This document shows positions 35,747 through 46,313 of a stretch of DNA of 64,000 nt, piece by piece (positions within the stretch are counted from its first letter, which is position 1; each line of letters opens with the position of its first letter). The notes under the pieces were generated by a model. It did not search any database. It was not told the origin of the DNA and saw only the letters and a list, made by a program, of their open reading frames with translations. Made by a program: the position numbers and the translations under genes. This DNA is from Volvariella volvacea V23 (Eukaryota; Basidiomycota; Agaricomycetes; Agaricales; Pluteaceae). The DNA is taken from positions 62,001 to 126,000 of the forward strand of contig KB722748.1 in the NCBI GenBank assembly GCA_000349905.1, in the 5' to 3' direction.

Positions 35747-37726
35747 TCACAGACCAAGTGCAGTCAGCGTCAAAGCCACCGCTGCTCCCAATCCGGTCCA
35801 GCCAACAACCCGAGCAGTCAAACCAGCCGCACTGTCTTCCTGAATTTCCGTGATCTGGAAAGCGCCGTTGTGGCATTGGAAGCCGAGCGTGTCCTGTTCG
35901 CCCTCAGACAGGGCCTCGGGGTTGCAAAGTACATTGGTATCGCTTCGTTCACCATTCCAAGGGCGGATGTCGTCTACGTTCTCGACAGTGATGTTTTGTG
36001 ATGTTCCTGGGTAGAGATCGAAGATGATTGCACGGGTGTTGTCGATGCCTTCAATGTAGTTCCAGCACGGATCACTGATGCAGGTTCCATCCGCTGTACA
36101 ATAATGAACAAGGGTCAGGAATGACTTTAAGGCATTAGCTCGTCACCTACTCCAGTTTGAAGCGAGGGTGCCATGGAAGTGATTGAACCTGAAGTTTGAA
36201 ATTTCGGTACTTGATTGATTAGTGTTCTCAGGTCGGGGTCCCTTGTCCTAATAGAGTCGGTTAGCTTGTACTGGGTATACGCGCTTCCGCAGGGCGGCTT
36301 ACTTGATCGTAATAACTGTGATATAAATCAGTATGGGTACCCAACAAGTAGCCAAGAATTTGAAACTCACTTTTGAGTGATGAAGATTGCTGTCGAGACA
36401 TTCACGAGTGTGATATCCTCCCAGGTGATATCCCGAGCGTATCCGCGTCCACCAGTCCAGCTCTTAAACTATTTCCACAACCCATTGTCAACAAACTCGG
36501 GCAACATTAAGAGCAAAATATACATACTCTCGCACCGTATACAGCACCCTCCATCGTCCAATTCCTGAACAGAACATTTTCGACGGTGTGCTCGGCACCA
36601 TTTCGTCCTAGGGAACCGATGGACAGTCCATGAGAGGAGAATCCACAGTAACCGTTTTGAGCCACGATGTTGCGGGCTCCGTTGATGACAGAGATACAGT
36701 CATCACCATTGTGACCATAGTAGCTGCGTACAAAGTCAACGTGTTGAGCAGTGGAAAGAAAGCATCGCATTGAGCTTACCCATCAACAGTAATGTTGTTA
36801 CCAGAGAGGTTGAAACCTGCGAGGTATTAAAGTCAGGCAACGAAACAAGGGACCCAAAAGCACCCGCACCATCGCTAAAAACATAAAACACCAATTAATC
36901 AAAGCAATCTCCAAGTTGCGGTGAAAACTTACGTATTGAATGGGAAGCTAGTAGTGTCACTCCTTGTCGCGTTCTCGGGTTTAGCATCCACAAAGTGGTT
37001 CTCTACACGAATGTTCGTTCCAGGCAAATTCCATCCCCAAGCGATGGGCTTGATGACTTTCAGGTTGCGCAAGAAACCGTTGGTCACGTTGAAAGTAGCC
37101 AATTGGGGACGGAGGATCTACACATCATAGAGCTCGCCATTAGTCTCGGGTAATAATAATCGTCGAATAAGACCTACGCGGTTTCCCTGATGCCACCATT
37201 GCTCTCCGTGTCCAATAAATCTTCCAAACTCAAAGTCGTCAGACCCGATGATGGACACATCCTCTCCTTGGAAGTAGAACCAAGGCGTTGCATAGGTCTA
37301 AAGTTTGGTTAACTACGAGCCAGATTTAAGAAGGTCTAGAAGAGACATACGCTGGGTCTGTTCAAAGTGGCATTAATAGCTTGTTGAACTTGCGTAATAT
37401 TTGACGGGAGCGCAATGTTTCCGTTCAAATAAACCGTAACATTTCCTATCCACAATAATCAGCCCAATAGACCAACTTAACATTAACCGACACGACTTAC
37501 GTAGATCCACAAAAGAGATAGGCGTGTGAGCCGCATACTCCACCGGCTCAAAAGTGATGGTCGAATCTTCCCTACACTCCTCAAAAGCAGCCAGGATGGC
37601 AGGTGAATCGTCCGATCCGTCATCGTTATGCGGGACTATACAGTCACCGGCAAGGACATTATGTACTTGCGTTGTCGCCAACAGCACAAGTGCCGTCAAG
37701 GTCGTGTAAAGTTTTTTCGAGAACAT
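35747..37726 (-). CDS. Glycoside hydrolase family 28 (polygalacturonase-like), with hydrophobic C-terminus
   Basis: Secreted pectin-degrading enzyme family that hydrolyses galacturonan or related backbones. It has at least eight exons between the ATG at 37726 and the TGA at 35747. Seen: a signal peptide (KLYTTLTALVLLATTQVHNVLAG), an N-terminal CIVPHNDDGSDDSPAILAAFEEC motif as in exo-acting GH28 enzymes, then the family signatures in order: FNTDGFNL (Asn-Thr-Asp), GHNGDDCISV (Asp-Asp), SSHGLSIGSLG (His-Gly) and GARFKSWTGG (an RIK-like motif with Phe for Ile). All expected catalytic acids are present. The gene ends with AGLTARVVGWTGLGAAVALT..., a hydrophobic tail preceded by small residues, which looks like a GPI-anchor signal and is unusual for the family. 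Exact exon borders were not all fixed. Confidence 0.88.
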
Positions 37727-39127
37727 CGTTGTTGTAATGGGCGTGTTGAGTCGTCACTGGGTAGGGGGTGGGGGAAGAGGGAGGCGTCAGGTAGAGGCGC
37801 GGTGACCTAGGTGGACCAGTTGTGCGCTGGATGAAGAACCCTCTTCCTTTGCGGGTCCGTGAATTTATATCCCAACCCTCCCCTCCACGCGGAAATTATG
37901 GAGTTAACCTATTCCCTCATCACTTCTCCATTCTCTTCCCCGCATATACCTCTCCGACTTCCTTCCAGATCTTGACATCCTTGGCAAAAGATTAAGCGAC
38001 TGAATACCAACTTATGAGAACATGGTCAGGTGGACAGAACACACCTACCATATTCCGTAACGGTAACGTTCGATTCTATAACATAGCGGGACGGACACTT
38101 TTTTGCCAGCATGCAAGGTGGTGTAATCCGAGATTATTCCATCAATGTATGCGGGGAAGGAGTTTTTGTTTATGCCTGGATTGGCTGAACATCAATGTGG
38201 GGTAGGCGGTATTGCACGGTCCGGCGGAGTTATGGTACCGGGGCGGCGTGTTTGAATTGTGCTCAGCAGCGTCTCGCGCCGAACGGATCCTGGGGAGGCG
38301 GACAAGAGTACCTTGGGGGTGGGGAATGAGTGGTGGGGTTCTTTTGACGAGAGCAGGTGCAACAAGGGACAAGCCTTGGCGGGTGGAAGAATCCAGACAG
38401 AGAAGTTGCGTAGACCTTAGGGTTCTGATTCTTTCAATGCAAGCAGGTCGAGTGTGTGTGTACGAGAAGCGACAGTCTGATGAAAAACCTGATGGAAAAA
38501 AAGGATCAAGCGATTGACAAGCACTTTTTTGTCCATCCGTAATTCAGTTATGCTTCCTGGTGAACTATAACTCTGGGATAGCGCGGTTGTGAGCAATGGG
38601 CGAGGCACGATACTGGCGCAATTGAGTTATGATAACTCCGTGGTCACGGATCAGGAAGAAGCTGGAGTTCGAGTATTGAAGAACCAAGCACGGCATTTGT
38701 GCACGAAATAACCGAAAAATCAACGACCGCCAATGATTCTTAAAGCAGAGAAATCAAAGCAACCCTTTGTCAATCAGTACATTCAAAGAGCCCTACTCAC
38801 AACGAGAAGCCAAAGTATGAACGCTATCGACAACCGAATATGGCACCCAAACTGCCAGCACAGTATCTTTAAGTCCACGAGGATAATCCGTTATTCCTTG
38901 AGGGGCTAACACCAACAAAAGTATTTGCGAGGGCTGTCACAAACAAGAACCTAACCGGCCCCAGACTGCCTATAGGCTCCCCTCCACGATCAACGCGCCG
39001 ACATCCCGTCCCGGTACGTGCGTTCCCCGCATTGGAATGGTGCTCCGTATGCTCGTTACAACCGGGTCACGAGGCCCCAGCAGAAGTGATATGATAAATG
39101 TAGAGGCATACTCCGCATGATGAACCC
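37727..39127. other. Intergenic, nothing recognised
   Basis: About 1.4 kb. It includes the GH28 promoter with a TATA-like tatatccc near 37866. No coding region could be supported on either strand. Confidence 0.4.
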
Positions 39128-40091
39128 CTAGGTGGTCATCGATGTCGATTCCGAAGATCCCGTTTTGAGATAGAGTTCGAGTTCTGGGAAGTTCTGACAC
39201 AGGGCTTCGTTGAGATATTCTCTATAAGACTGCAGATTTCGTGCATGTCATATCAATCAGTTATAATTGAGTGATAAGAGTGAGGAATACAAAAATAGAA
39301 GACGAAAATGAGAACGGTCAGCATGTGGGCGGTGTTACTTACAGCAATGGCAGCGATCTTCGCATTCATAAACTGGTTCTCAGTAGCGGCTCGTTCCAAC
39401 CTATCTCTTGTCAATTGCATTGGATTCTTTGCATTATCGATGTCTGCTAGAACTTGCATCGGTATCTTGATAGTCGTTTCCTGTGCTATTCTGTCTATAG
39501 TTGCTAAATGGCCAACCACCTCGTTCCTATGTTATCAATTTCAGTACACTGCCAATAAGACCAAGGGAGTAATCGGGAACAGAGCGGAGACGACAAAGAA
39601 ATGTGAAGGAAGTCCGCAGAGGAAACCGTGACATACACTTTTTGCCCAACTTGTTTACCAGCTGGCAAATTATCTCTCTCCTTGGTTAGATCACTAATAA
39701 CCGTTGTTCCCAGATTATACAATGAGTTGGCCAAGCCCCACAGCTCCATCTCTAAATCACCCTGTACACCCGTAGGAGGCGGAGATTGGCTCTGCCTTGG
39801 ACTATCCGGTGCATGGGGTGGAGGAGGCTGCTGTGAGGGTGCAGAAACCTGAGTCTGAGGTTGATTTTGGATGTGGCCTTGCTGAACAACTTGGTACTGT
39901 GCTGGGCTAGCACCAGGAACCGGAACTGGAGTCTGACGCTGTTGGGCGGTGGGTGGAGGAAAACGGGTCGGAGGAGATGTCTGAACAGGGGAAGCTTGTT
40001 GATGAAGCTGCTGCTGGCTTTGTTGACGGGCTTGCTGAAAGTGGGACTGGAATGCGGGCGGTATTGGTGGTGGCATGTCGACAACGTTCAT
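39128..40091 (-). CDS. MED10: Mediator complex subunit 10 (Nut2)
   Basis: Middle-module subunit of Mediator, which connects activators with RNA polymerase II. Exons: 39637-40091, 39343-39526, 39128-39229, closing to 246 residues. The first ~115 residues are Gln/Pro-rich (QQARQQSQQQLHQQ and following). The Med10 domain follows: LWGLANSLYNLGTTVISDL, then GKQVGQKVNEVVGHLATID, the signature IPMQVLADIDNAKNPMQLTRD and LERAATENQFMNAKIAAIA, ending SYREYLNEALCQNFPELE. This matches Med10 in order and length. The N-terminal Gln/Pro extension is longer than in yeast. The start at 40091 was chosen because the longer upstream frame looks unrelated. Confidence 0.92.
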
Positions 40092-40291
40092 CGCGGTGAA
40101 GGAGAATTGTATTGTATTGTGCATTGTTTGGCTCAAGGTCGCAATAGGGGCCGTGTCTGAGCCTGTCCTCAGCCGTTCGTCTCTTACTTCCAACGTGGAT
40201 ACACTCAGAAAATAAAGTACCAATCTCTCAAGAAGAGGTTGACCAGATTTCCTCAAGGCTCGCCAACTACTCCTTTCTTGTGGAGAGCAAT

Positions 40292-40486
40292 ATGCGCAAG
40301 GTTCAGTGTTTGCGAAGCCGTATGCAGGTGCACGATGCTGCAGTGGAAGAGTTAAGGAAGAGGGGCCTTCTAGAACGACTCTCCAAAGGAGAGGGTGCAA
40401 AGGAAAAGTACTTTGCCGCTTGTGATGAAATTTGTAGCAGCAATCCGTTTACTCTTAAAGAATATGCTCTAGGGCTCGTCTCTTGA
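40292..40486 (+). CDS. Short helical hypothetical ORF (possibly a last exon)
   Basis: The ATG at 40292 opens a 64-residue frame with a charged, helical composition (VQCLRSRMQVHDAAVEELRK, LLERLSKGEGAKEKYF). The frame also reads open upstream with similar character (VPISQEEVDQISSRLANYSF) after a plausible acceptor near 40206, so this may be the final exon of a small gene divergent from MED10. No family recognised. Confidence 0.3.
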   Translation: MRKVQCLRSRMQVHDAAVEELRKRGLLERLSKGEGAKEKYFAACDEICSSNPFTLKEYALGLVS

Positions 40487-40692
40487 CGTCCGTTTCGACC
40501 GAACGTGATTTTATTTAAGTGCCTTCTTGTTTCTCTCACTGCTGGAGCAGCTATGTCTGTCATGCGTCAGTGCATGGCAAACTTACCTTTCGGAAAAGAG
40601 ATTGCGATATTAAGGACAGCAAATGCTCTCAAGTAAGTGTTTGGTGGCTTTGGGAAGAAATGTCTGCTGACTTCGTCAGCAAGTAGCGGTCG

Positions 40693-40995
40693 ATGGCGTG
40701 GAATCCAGATTTCTATGCGCCCCATGAACCGCCTGCAAACGATGACTTACAAATTCGTTTTCGAGATGTGTTTGAGAGTCCAGACGCCGAAATCAGTGGC
40801 AAAAAGCTTCTGGACCAAAAATTCCGCTAACACGATAAAAACTTGGGAGCTGTCGGGGAGTGTGTGGTCAAGGGTTTTGGAACGAGTTATCTTATGGGAG
40901 ACTGGTATGAGATCAGGGATACCAATTCCAATATTGAAGAGAGTGTGAGGATTACCAAGAGTGATATGGGCGATATTCTTGCGGCGCGCGTTTAA
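40693..40995 (+). pseudogene. Broken unknown ORF with internal TAA
   Basis: From ATG 40693 the frame reads AWNPDFYAPHEPPANDDLQI and continues to a TAA at 40828-40830, then runs on in the same frame (HDKNLGAVGECVVKGFGTSY, LMGDWYEIRD) to a TAA at 40993. Both halves look like ordinary protein rather than noise. A further in-frame-looking segment upstream (MSVMRQCMANLPFGKEIAIL, from 40553) ends at a gtaagt donor, but the join does not keep the frame. Family not recognised. It is most simply a decayed gene; a misread intron is the alternative. Confidence 0.4.
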
Positions 40996-41301
40996 TGCTC
41001 AGGACAACGATCGCTCGAATTGTCGTTTTGTAGCTTTATTGCTTGTGTCCTCATTAACGACAGGGTCTGTAGCTCATGGTCATTTAGAAGACACCCAATG
41101 AGTTATGACTAGGTATCAAAATTTTGTGACGATATGTGCTGTACAGCTGGGGATAGGACGACGATGAAGTACGCAACGTAGGCCATAGGCTAAAACTAAG
41201 CCCATCTATCGCGACCAACACCTGCGGGGTGTTGTGTTAATCCTTTTCGCCAGAATGGGTTAGGTTTTGAGGACGACAGGTGCGGGTGATGAAACGACAA
41301 T

Positions 41302-41717
41302 CTATCGTGCCTCAAATTGAACCACTACCAGGGAGACGGGGCAAAGTAGCAGCGTTAGGAACATATGATAGCGAAAGAAGCCGAAATAACGCACTTCGCT
41401 TTGTCCTTTTCTTGTACATGATACGGTGCCCACACTCCCTGCACCTTATAGGCTCTCTTGAACGGATCTCGTTCTTTGCTCCACAATCTTATGTCCAGCA
41501 CCAGAGGGGAGAACGGTCGGGAGATACAGCAGCATGGATAGTCACAAAAGGTAGCGAACAAACGAACAAGCTTAACGAGAGCAAAAGAAAGAAAGGATAT
41601 AAAGGACACACCAGCACAGAGGTACTCCATATTCTCCTTCTGCGGAACACCAAACGTCGTGCCACCGCCCATCCCACCAACGTTGCCTTGTCCATTCGTA
41701 TTCATCGATCCGTTCAT
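41302..41717 (-). CDS. RPB12: RNA polymerases I, II and III common subunit RPABC4 (Rpb12/Rpc10)
   Basis: Small zinc-binding subunit shared by all three nuclear RNA polymerases. Exons: 41612-41717, 41395-41487, 41302-41324, closing to 73 residues. The last exon is only 23 nt. The N-terminal ~25 residues are Gly/Asn-rich and variable; the conserved core reads [20 protein letters not shown], then [20 protein letters not shown] and EAR. The two Cys-X2-Cys pairs that bind one zinc ion are intact, and the C-terminus is the invariant KKRTKR...FEAR end. Each exon is too short to score as an ORF, so the gene is visible only after joining. Confidence 0.95.
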
Positions 41718-42579
41718 GTCTTCTTGCGGCCTGTCATCTGTCAGCCATCTCCGCGTCGCTTTTTTGTGACTTTTCGTCTTACTTGCTGGTGGTATAAAGG
41801 GTAGGTGTTATTTACGCGTGTTGACTCAGGCGAGGGTCGTCAAATATTACGCAACCTGGACTTTGGGCTAAGCGCTTTTCCTGCTTGAAGATGTGAAGCA
41901 GGCCTCCCTCCTTCCTCTTTATCATATCTATGTACTTGGACATCGATACAGGTACAGGACCCAAGAAAGCACAAAAAACCAACAGAAAATTTCACGTCCT
42001 ATTTTTCGTCAAATTATTACAGCCAGCGATACGAAGGGTATTATTGCAGCCTGTGTTCGAGATTTGCTCAACGTCGCTGTATACTCTGTTAGGAATTATG
42101 GTAGCAATTAGGGATATGGTATACAATCCAAGATCTATTAAATTATACTTTTCACCTACCAAACGAGAATCACCAGACCACACATAAAACTATCAAACCT
42201 CCTGATCACAAACTTGAGTCTAGAAACCATTCTGTACTGTCATCGGCACGTTTTAAGTAATAAATACAGTCGAAAGCAAGCAGCACTAGCACTAGCTATA
42301 ACGATCACGTAAAAGAAAAACTGGCTATGTGAGATAACTATTGAGGGATGGATTTGAGGAGCGATGCAGAGCAGGTGTGTGTGTGAGTGGTGTATGAGAT
42401 GATGTACTAGCACGAGCAGGATGAAGAAGAAGAAAGGGAATAAGTACATTCGTAAGGGGTCGTAACAGAGGTGAAAATGAGAACGAGAAAAACACCCAGC
42501 CCAAAATGCCCCGATTTGTAAACGAAGAGGAGGGACTTTAGGTTGATGAAGCGGGAGAGAGACGGAGGAGAGCTGCACT
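41718..42579. other. Intergenic, nothing recognised
   Basis: About 860 bases between the RPB12 promoter and the 3' end of the next gene. No gene supported. Confidence 0.4.
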
Positions 42580-45438
42580 TTAGTGGACTTTCGCAGTACG
42601 CTGAACGGGTATGCGCGACTGTCCACTGGCACCAGCACTGGCACCAGCACTGGCGACGCAATGCTGGTTATCCTCCACCTCACTCTGGATGTACCGCATC
42701 TTCCCCTCCAACCTTGCCTCATAAACCTCCTCCGGATCCTCATACCCCTCCAACTCGCCTCCATCTTCCCCATCTCCCATCTCTACCTCGCCCAACTCGT
42801 CCACATATCCATCCACATCCACCTCTCCCAGCCCATCCACATCCACCTCTCCCAGCCCATCCACATCATACTCCCTCTCCCCTTCATCGTCCTCCTCGCC
42901 CTCGCCCTCTCCCTCCGCCTCATACATCCCCCTAAACAGATCCCCGAGCCCCAAATCCCCCAACCGCGTCATCCTCACCAGCATCGACAGCCCCGCCGCT
43001 ACCTCGCTCTTGGCCGTCCCCGTCCCGGGCCCATTGAGAATCTCCCAGATCCGCTCGTCCATCTCGTGCGCCATGTTCCCCCATGCGTATTTGATCGCTC
43101 CAGGGTGGTTGAAGGAGGCGAGGATGAAGCATATCGGCGAGCCTTTGTGCAGCGGGAAATAAACATAGAGGCATCAGCACATGTCTATAGGAACGGAATG
43201 CGAGAAAGCTTACAGAGCCCACTAAGCGTTTGCTCCTTCTTCAAAATCGGCGACGGCGCTTTATAGCTCTTCCAGGACTTATTATCGTCGATCCGTTCAC
43301 GTTCGCCCTCATCGCCCTCCTCCGACTTGTCATCGTCACCATACATATGCTCCGGCAGGACATCGCCAACTCTGTATAGTCTCTGACACGCCGGACATAT
43401 TCGGCTCGTCCATCGACTTTTATTGTACCACAAAATCTGCACGTACGCAAACACCATGATCAGAACTGAGAGTAAAGAAACGCCATAAAACCTACCAGAG
43501 CCATTTCTTCGGGTAACACCATCAACAACATCTCCAACACCTCGTCCTGCGCAAACTCTGCACACAACGGGTCCTACATGCGCACAAATTAGAACCAAGA
43601 TGCAACAGAAGCGATGTACAACTCACGTCCAGAGCAGGCGGCTGAGCGAAATACGGGCACTTTAGAAACGCCTTGACATCCCTAACTCTCGGTCCATTCC
43701 CAGGATCGTGTATAAACGGCGTGATCCTGCTCAATATCTCTCTATCCCTGTCCTTCCCCTTCAGCTTGTCCAAATCGCGTCCTTGTCCTTGGGCAAGGGT
43801 GGGCGAGGACGAAGATGCCAGTTGAGGTGCAGATGTAGGAACGTCATATCCAGCCGTGGTCAAACTCTGCTCAATAGCATGAACCCAGCTACCCTCAACA
43901 GGTCTCCGGACTTCAGCTTCATACGGCAATTCCTTCTGCTTTCCCTTCCGGGTCTCTTCTCTCCCTCTCACTTCAAAAGAAGCATCTTCAGCCGAATGAT
44001 ACGACGAATCGTTCGAAGGCACAGGCGAGGGCGCAGATCGCACGCCTCCCTCCTCGGCTTGCACCGCAGGGGACGACTTTGACTTGAGGTCCGCACCAGA
44101 CACCTGGCTATAGACCGACAAGTTCGTCTCCCCGCTCTCCCTCCTCGTCCTCCCGCCCCTCCTCCACCCTCTGCAATCGCACTCCTCGTCGCTGCACTCG
44201 CTCTCGTCCTCATAGTAGTCGCCGTATCGGATGCGACGGGTATCCCCGTCCAAGGACGACATCGGGCTGCTGCTAATGCTCGCATCGACTAGTAGGCCGT
44301 TCTTCGGTGCATTGTCCCGGTTAGTCGCTTCACGTGCCGTCGTGCCCCGATTGGATTCCCATTGCTGTGGGTCCGGCAGGAGGACCTGCACCATCGAGCC
44401 TGGGGCATCCTTCTTCGCTGGCATGTCTTCGTCGCCGTCCATCCCATACGTTGGGGAGGGTGTGAAAATCTGGCTAGATGACGACATTGAGGACGAGGAG
44501 ACAAATGCGGAAGTGGACGTAGAGCCAGATCCGGACGTCGATGACGAAGCAGGTGAAGACTGAATGTAGGAATACATCCCCGCCTGCGACTGCTGCTGAG
44601 AGTGAGGGTAAGAGTGAGATGGAGAAGAATCGTAGCTCCCGATTCGCATCCGCGGTGATTGAGCTCGCAAGTAAGAATGAGGCAACTTCCTCTCCTCTCC
44701 ACTCCCGTTATCGATGCTACTGCTTGAGCTATTAATGCCGCCATGATCACTTCCCGGATGTGCATAGGTGTAGAAGCCAGAGGTACCCAGGCCCATACCC
44801 GTCAGATTGCCAACGTTGGCGTTGGCTTGATTCCTCGTTATGGACTCAGTCTGGGGCCTGTACCCGGTCCGATATCTCGTTCGACCCCTCTCTACTTCCT
44901 CAAACTCTGCCACCTCCCGCTCTCCCTCCTGTCTCCATGCATACCGGTCCTCATTGGTAGCATATTGCCACTGCGTCGATAGGGGCTGAGATGGATATCG
45001 AGAGTACCGTGATCGCGCATGCGATTTGCGGCCTCGATGTTGTGCATCGTCGTAATAGTCGTCTTCAATCAACACCCCGCGGCCATGCCCGGCTCCTCCA
45101 TCACCACCCTCCCCGTGGGTATTAGTGACATAGACCACACTCTCTGTCGTAGCTGCAGACGTAGACGTAGCCATAGCCATAGCCCTAGACACGTCATTCG
45201 TCCTCTGCTTCTGCTTCTTTCCTCCCTTGTTCTGCTTGTTGCTGGTCCTAGGCTGGGGTTGCGCTTGGGCTTGAACTTGAGCAGCCTTCCCTTCCACCCG
45301 TTGCTGCTCCAAATCTGGGGACACCTGTCCTTGATTGGCCTGTACAGCCTGCTGCTGTTGCTTCTTAGCTCCACCCCCACCTCCAGCACCACCATTACCG
45401 CCCTTTCTTTTCTTCTTGTTATTCGACGGCCCAGGCAT
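42580..45438 (-). CDS. Large low-complexity hypothetical protein
   Basis: Starts at the ATG at 45438 and ends at 42580, with several introns in the 3' third (near 43580-43640, 43440-43500 and 43145-43215). The N-terminal ~550 residues are low-complexity: a basic PSNNKKKRKGGNGGAGG start, Gln runs, Ser/Thr-rich blocks and an acidic/Cys cluster (ECSDEECDCRGW). A more conserved-looking part then begins at EILSRITPFIHDPGNGPRVR, includes VKAFLKCPYFAQPPALD, and continues with a Cys pair (RICPACQRLYRVGD), then SPICFILASFNHPGAIKYAW and MAHEMDERIWEILNGPG. The C-terminus holds the DVDGLGEV repeats and an acidic stretch. No family recognised; the conserved C-terminal part argues for a real gene. The Cys-X2-Cys could be half of a zinc site. 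Confidence 0.7.
42800..42872 (+). repeat. 24-bp coding minisatellite
   Basis: The unit acatccacctctcccagccc plus four bases is repeated about two and a half to three times, encoding DVDGLGEV in the gene on the opposite strand. Neighbouring bases are degenerate copies. Confidence 0.8.
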
Positions 45439-46313
45439 CCTGCGTCCAACCCGACCAGCTGAAACCGAACGATCACAAATTCAAGAACGGCCCACCAGCC
45501 CTCTCAGCGGATAAGTTCAAACGATCCCGGACCAGCAAAAAACGTCCAGTTGAGAGGAGCAGAGAGAGCTCGCGTGGGACAACGACCTCAAAGGTGAAGT
45601 GGTGAGGCCAAGGGCTAGGCGGAACACGGGCGTGGCTGCGACTTGGTCGAGATAGATAAGGATAATGAGGACCCTGCCCGGCGTAGTCAAAGACAACGAG
45701 GAGTCTGACCAAGAGCGGGTGGCAAGAGCGTGTTGAGCAGCTGTGGCCCGTAATACAGACAAAGGGGGAAGAGCGAGGAAGCCAAAGCAAAAGGGGGGAG
45801 TGTGGAGTGGTCCAGAAGCTCTCCCGGCTAATTCGGAACTTGAACTCGAGATGTTGTGCAGCTGTTCTGAGAAAAAAGGACAAAAATCCGGTCTGGAATC
45901 AAAGTGTTTGGGAGAGGAAAGTGTGTGGATATAACGTAGACGTGAAATGCGGGAATTGTTTCGCCTGGTGGCAAATTGCGGTCGCGGTTCGCGATCGCCA
46001 AAGGTGCAAAGGTGAAGGTCGTCAAAAAAGTCGTGGCAAAAATAACGAGCAGGACTATGGCACAAATGCTCCGCCGTTTCGACAAAGCAAAGGCGGGGGC
46101 AGGCGGTTTTTTCGTAATGCCCAGTTCAGGACGCGTTTTCAGAGTGCCCGTCCCGACATCAACTGAACGTTCCTCTTATGCATCATCACGTGGTCGTTCT
46201 CGCCCTTTCATTGACGTCTACATCCAAATGTAGCCCATCGACCTCGAGGCACAACTCGTTAAGCAAAGGCAATAAGTAATACGTATGCAGCCAAGTAATC
46301 TAGTTATTCTACC
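45439..46313. other. Intergenic, nothing recognised
   Basis: About 875 bases: promoter side of the low-complexity gene and 3' flank of the leucyl-tRNA synthetase. The overlapping open frames on both strands (up to 180 codons) lack recognisable features. Confidence 0.4.
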
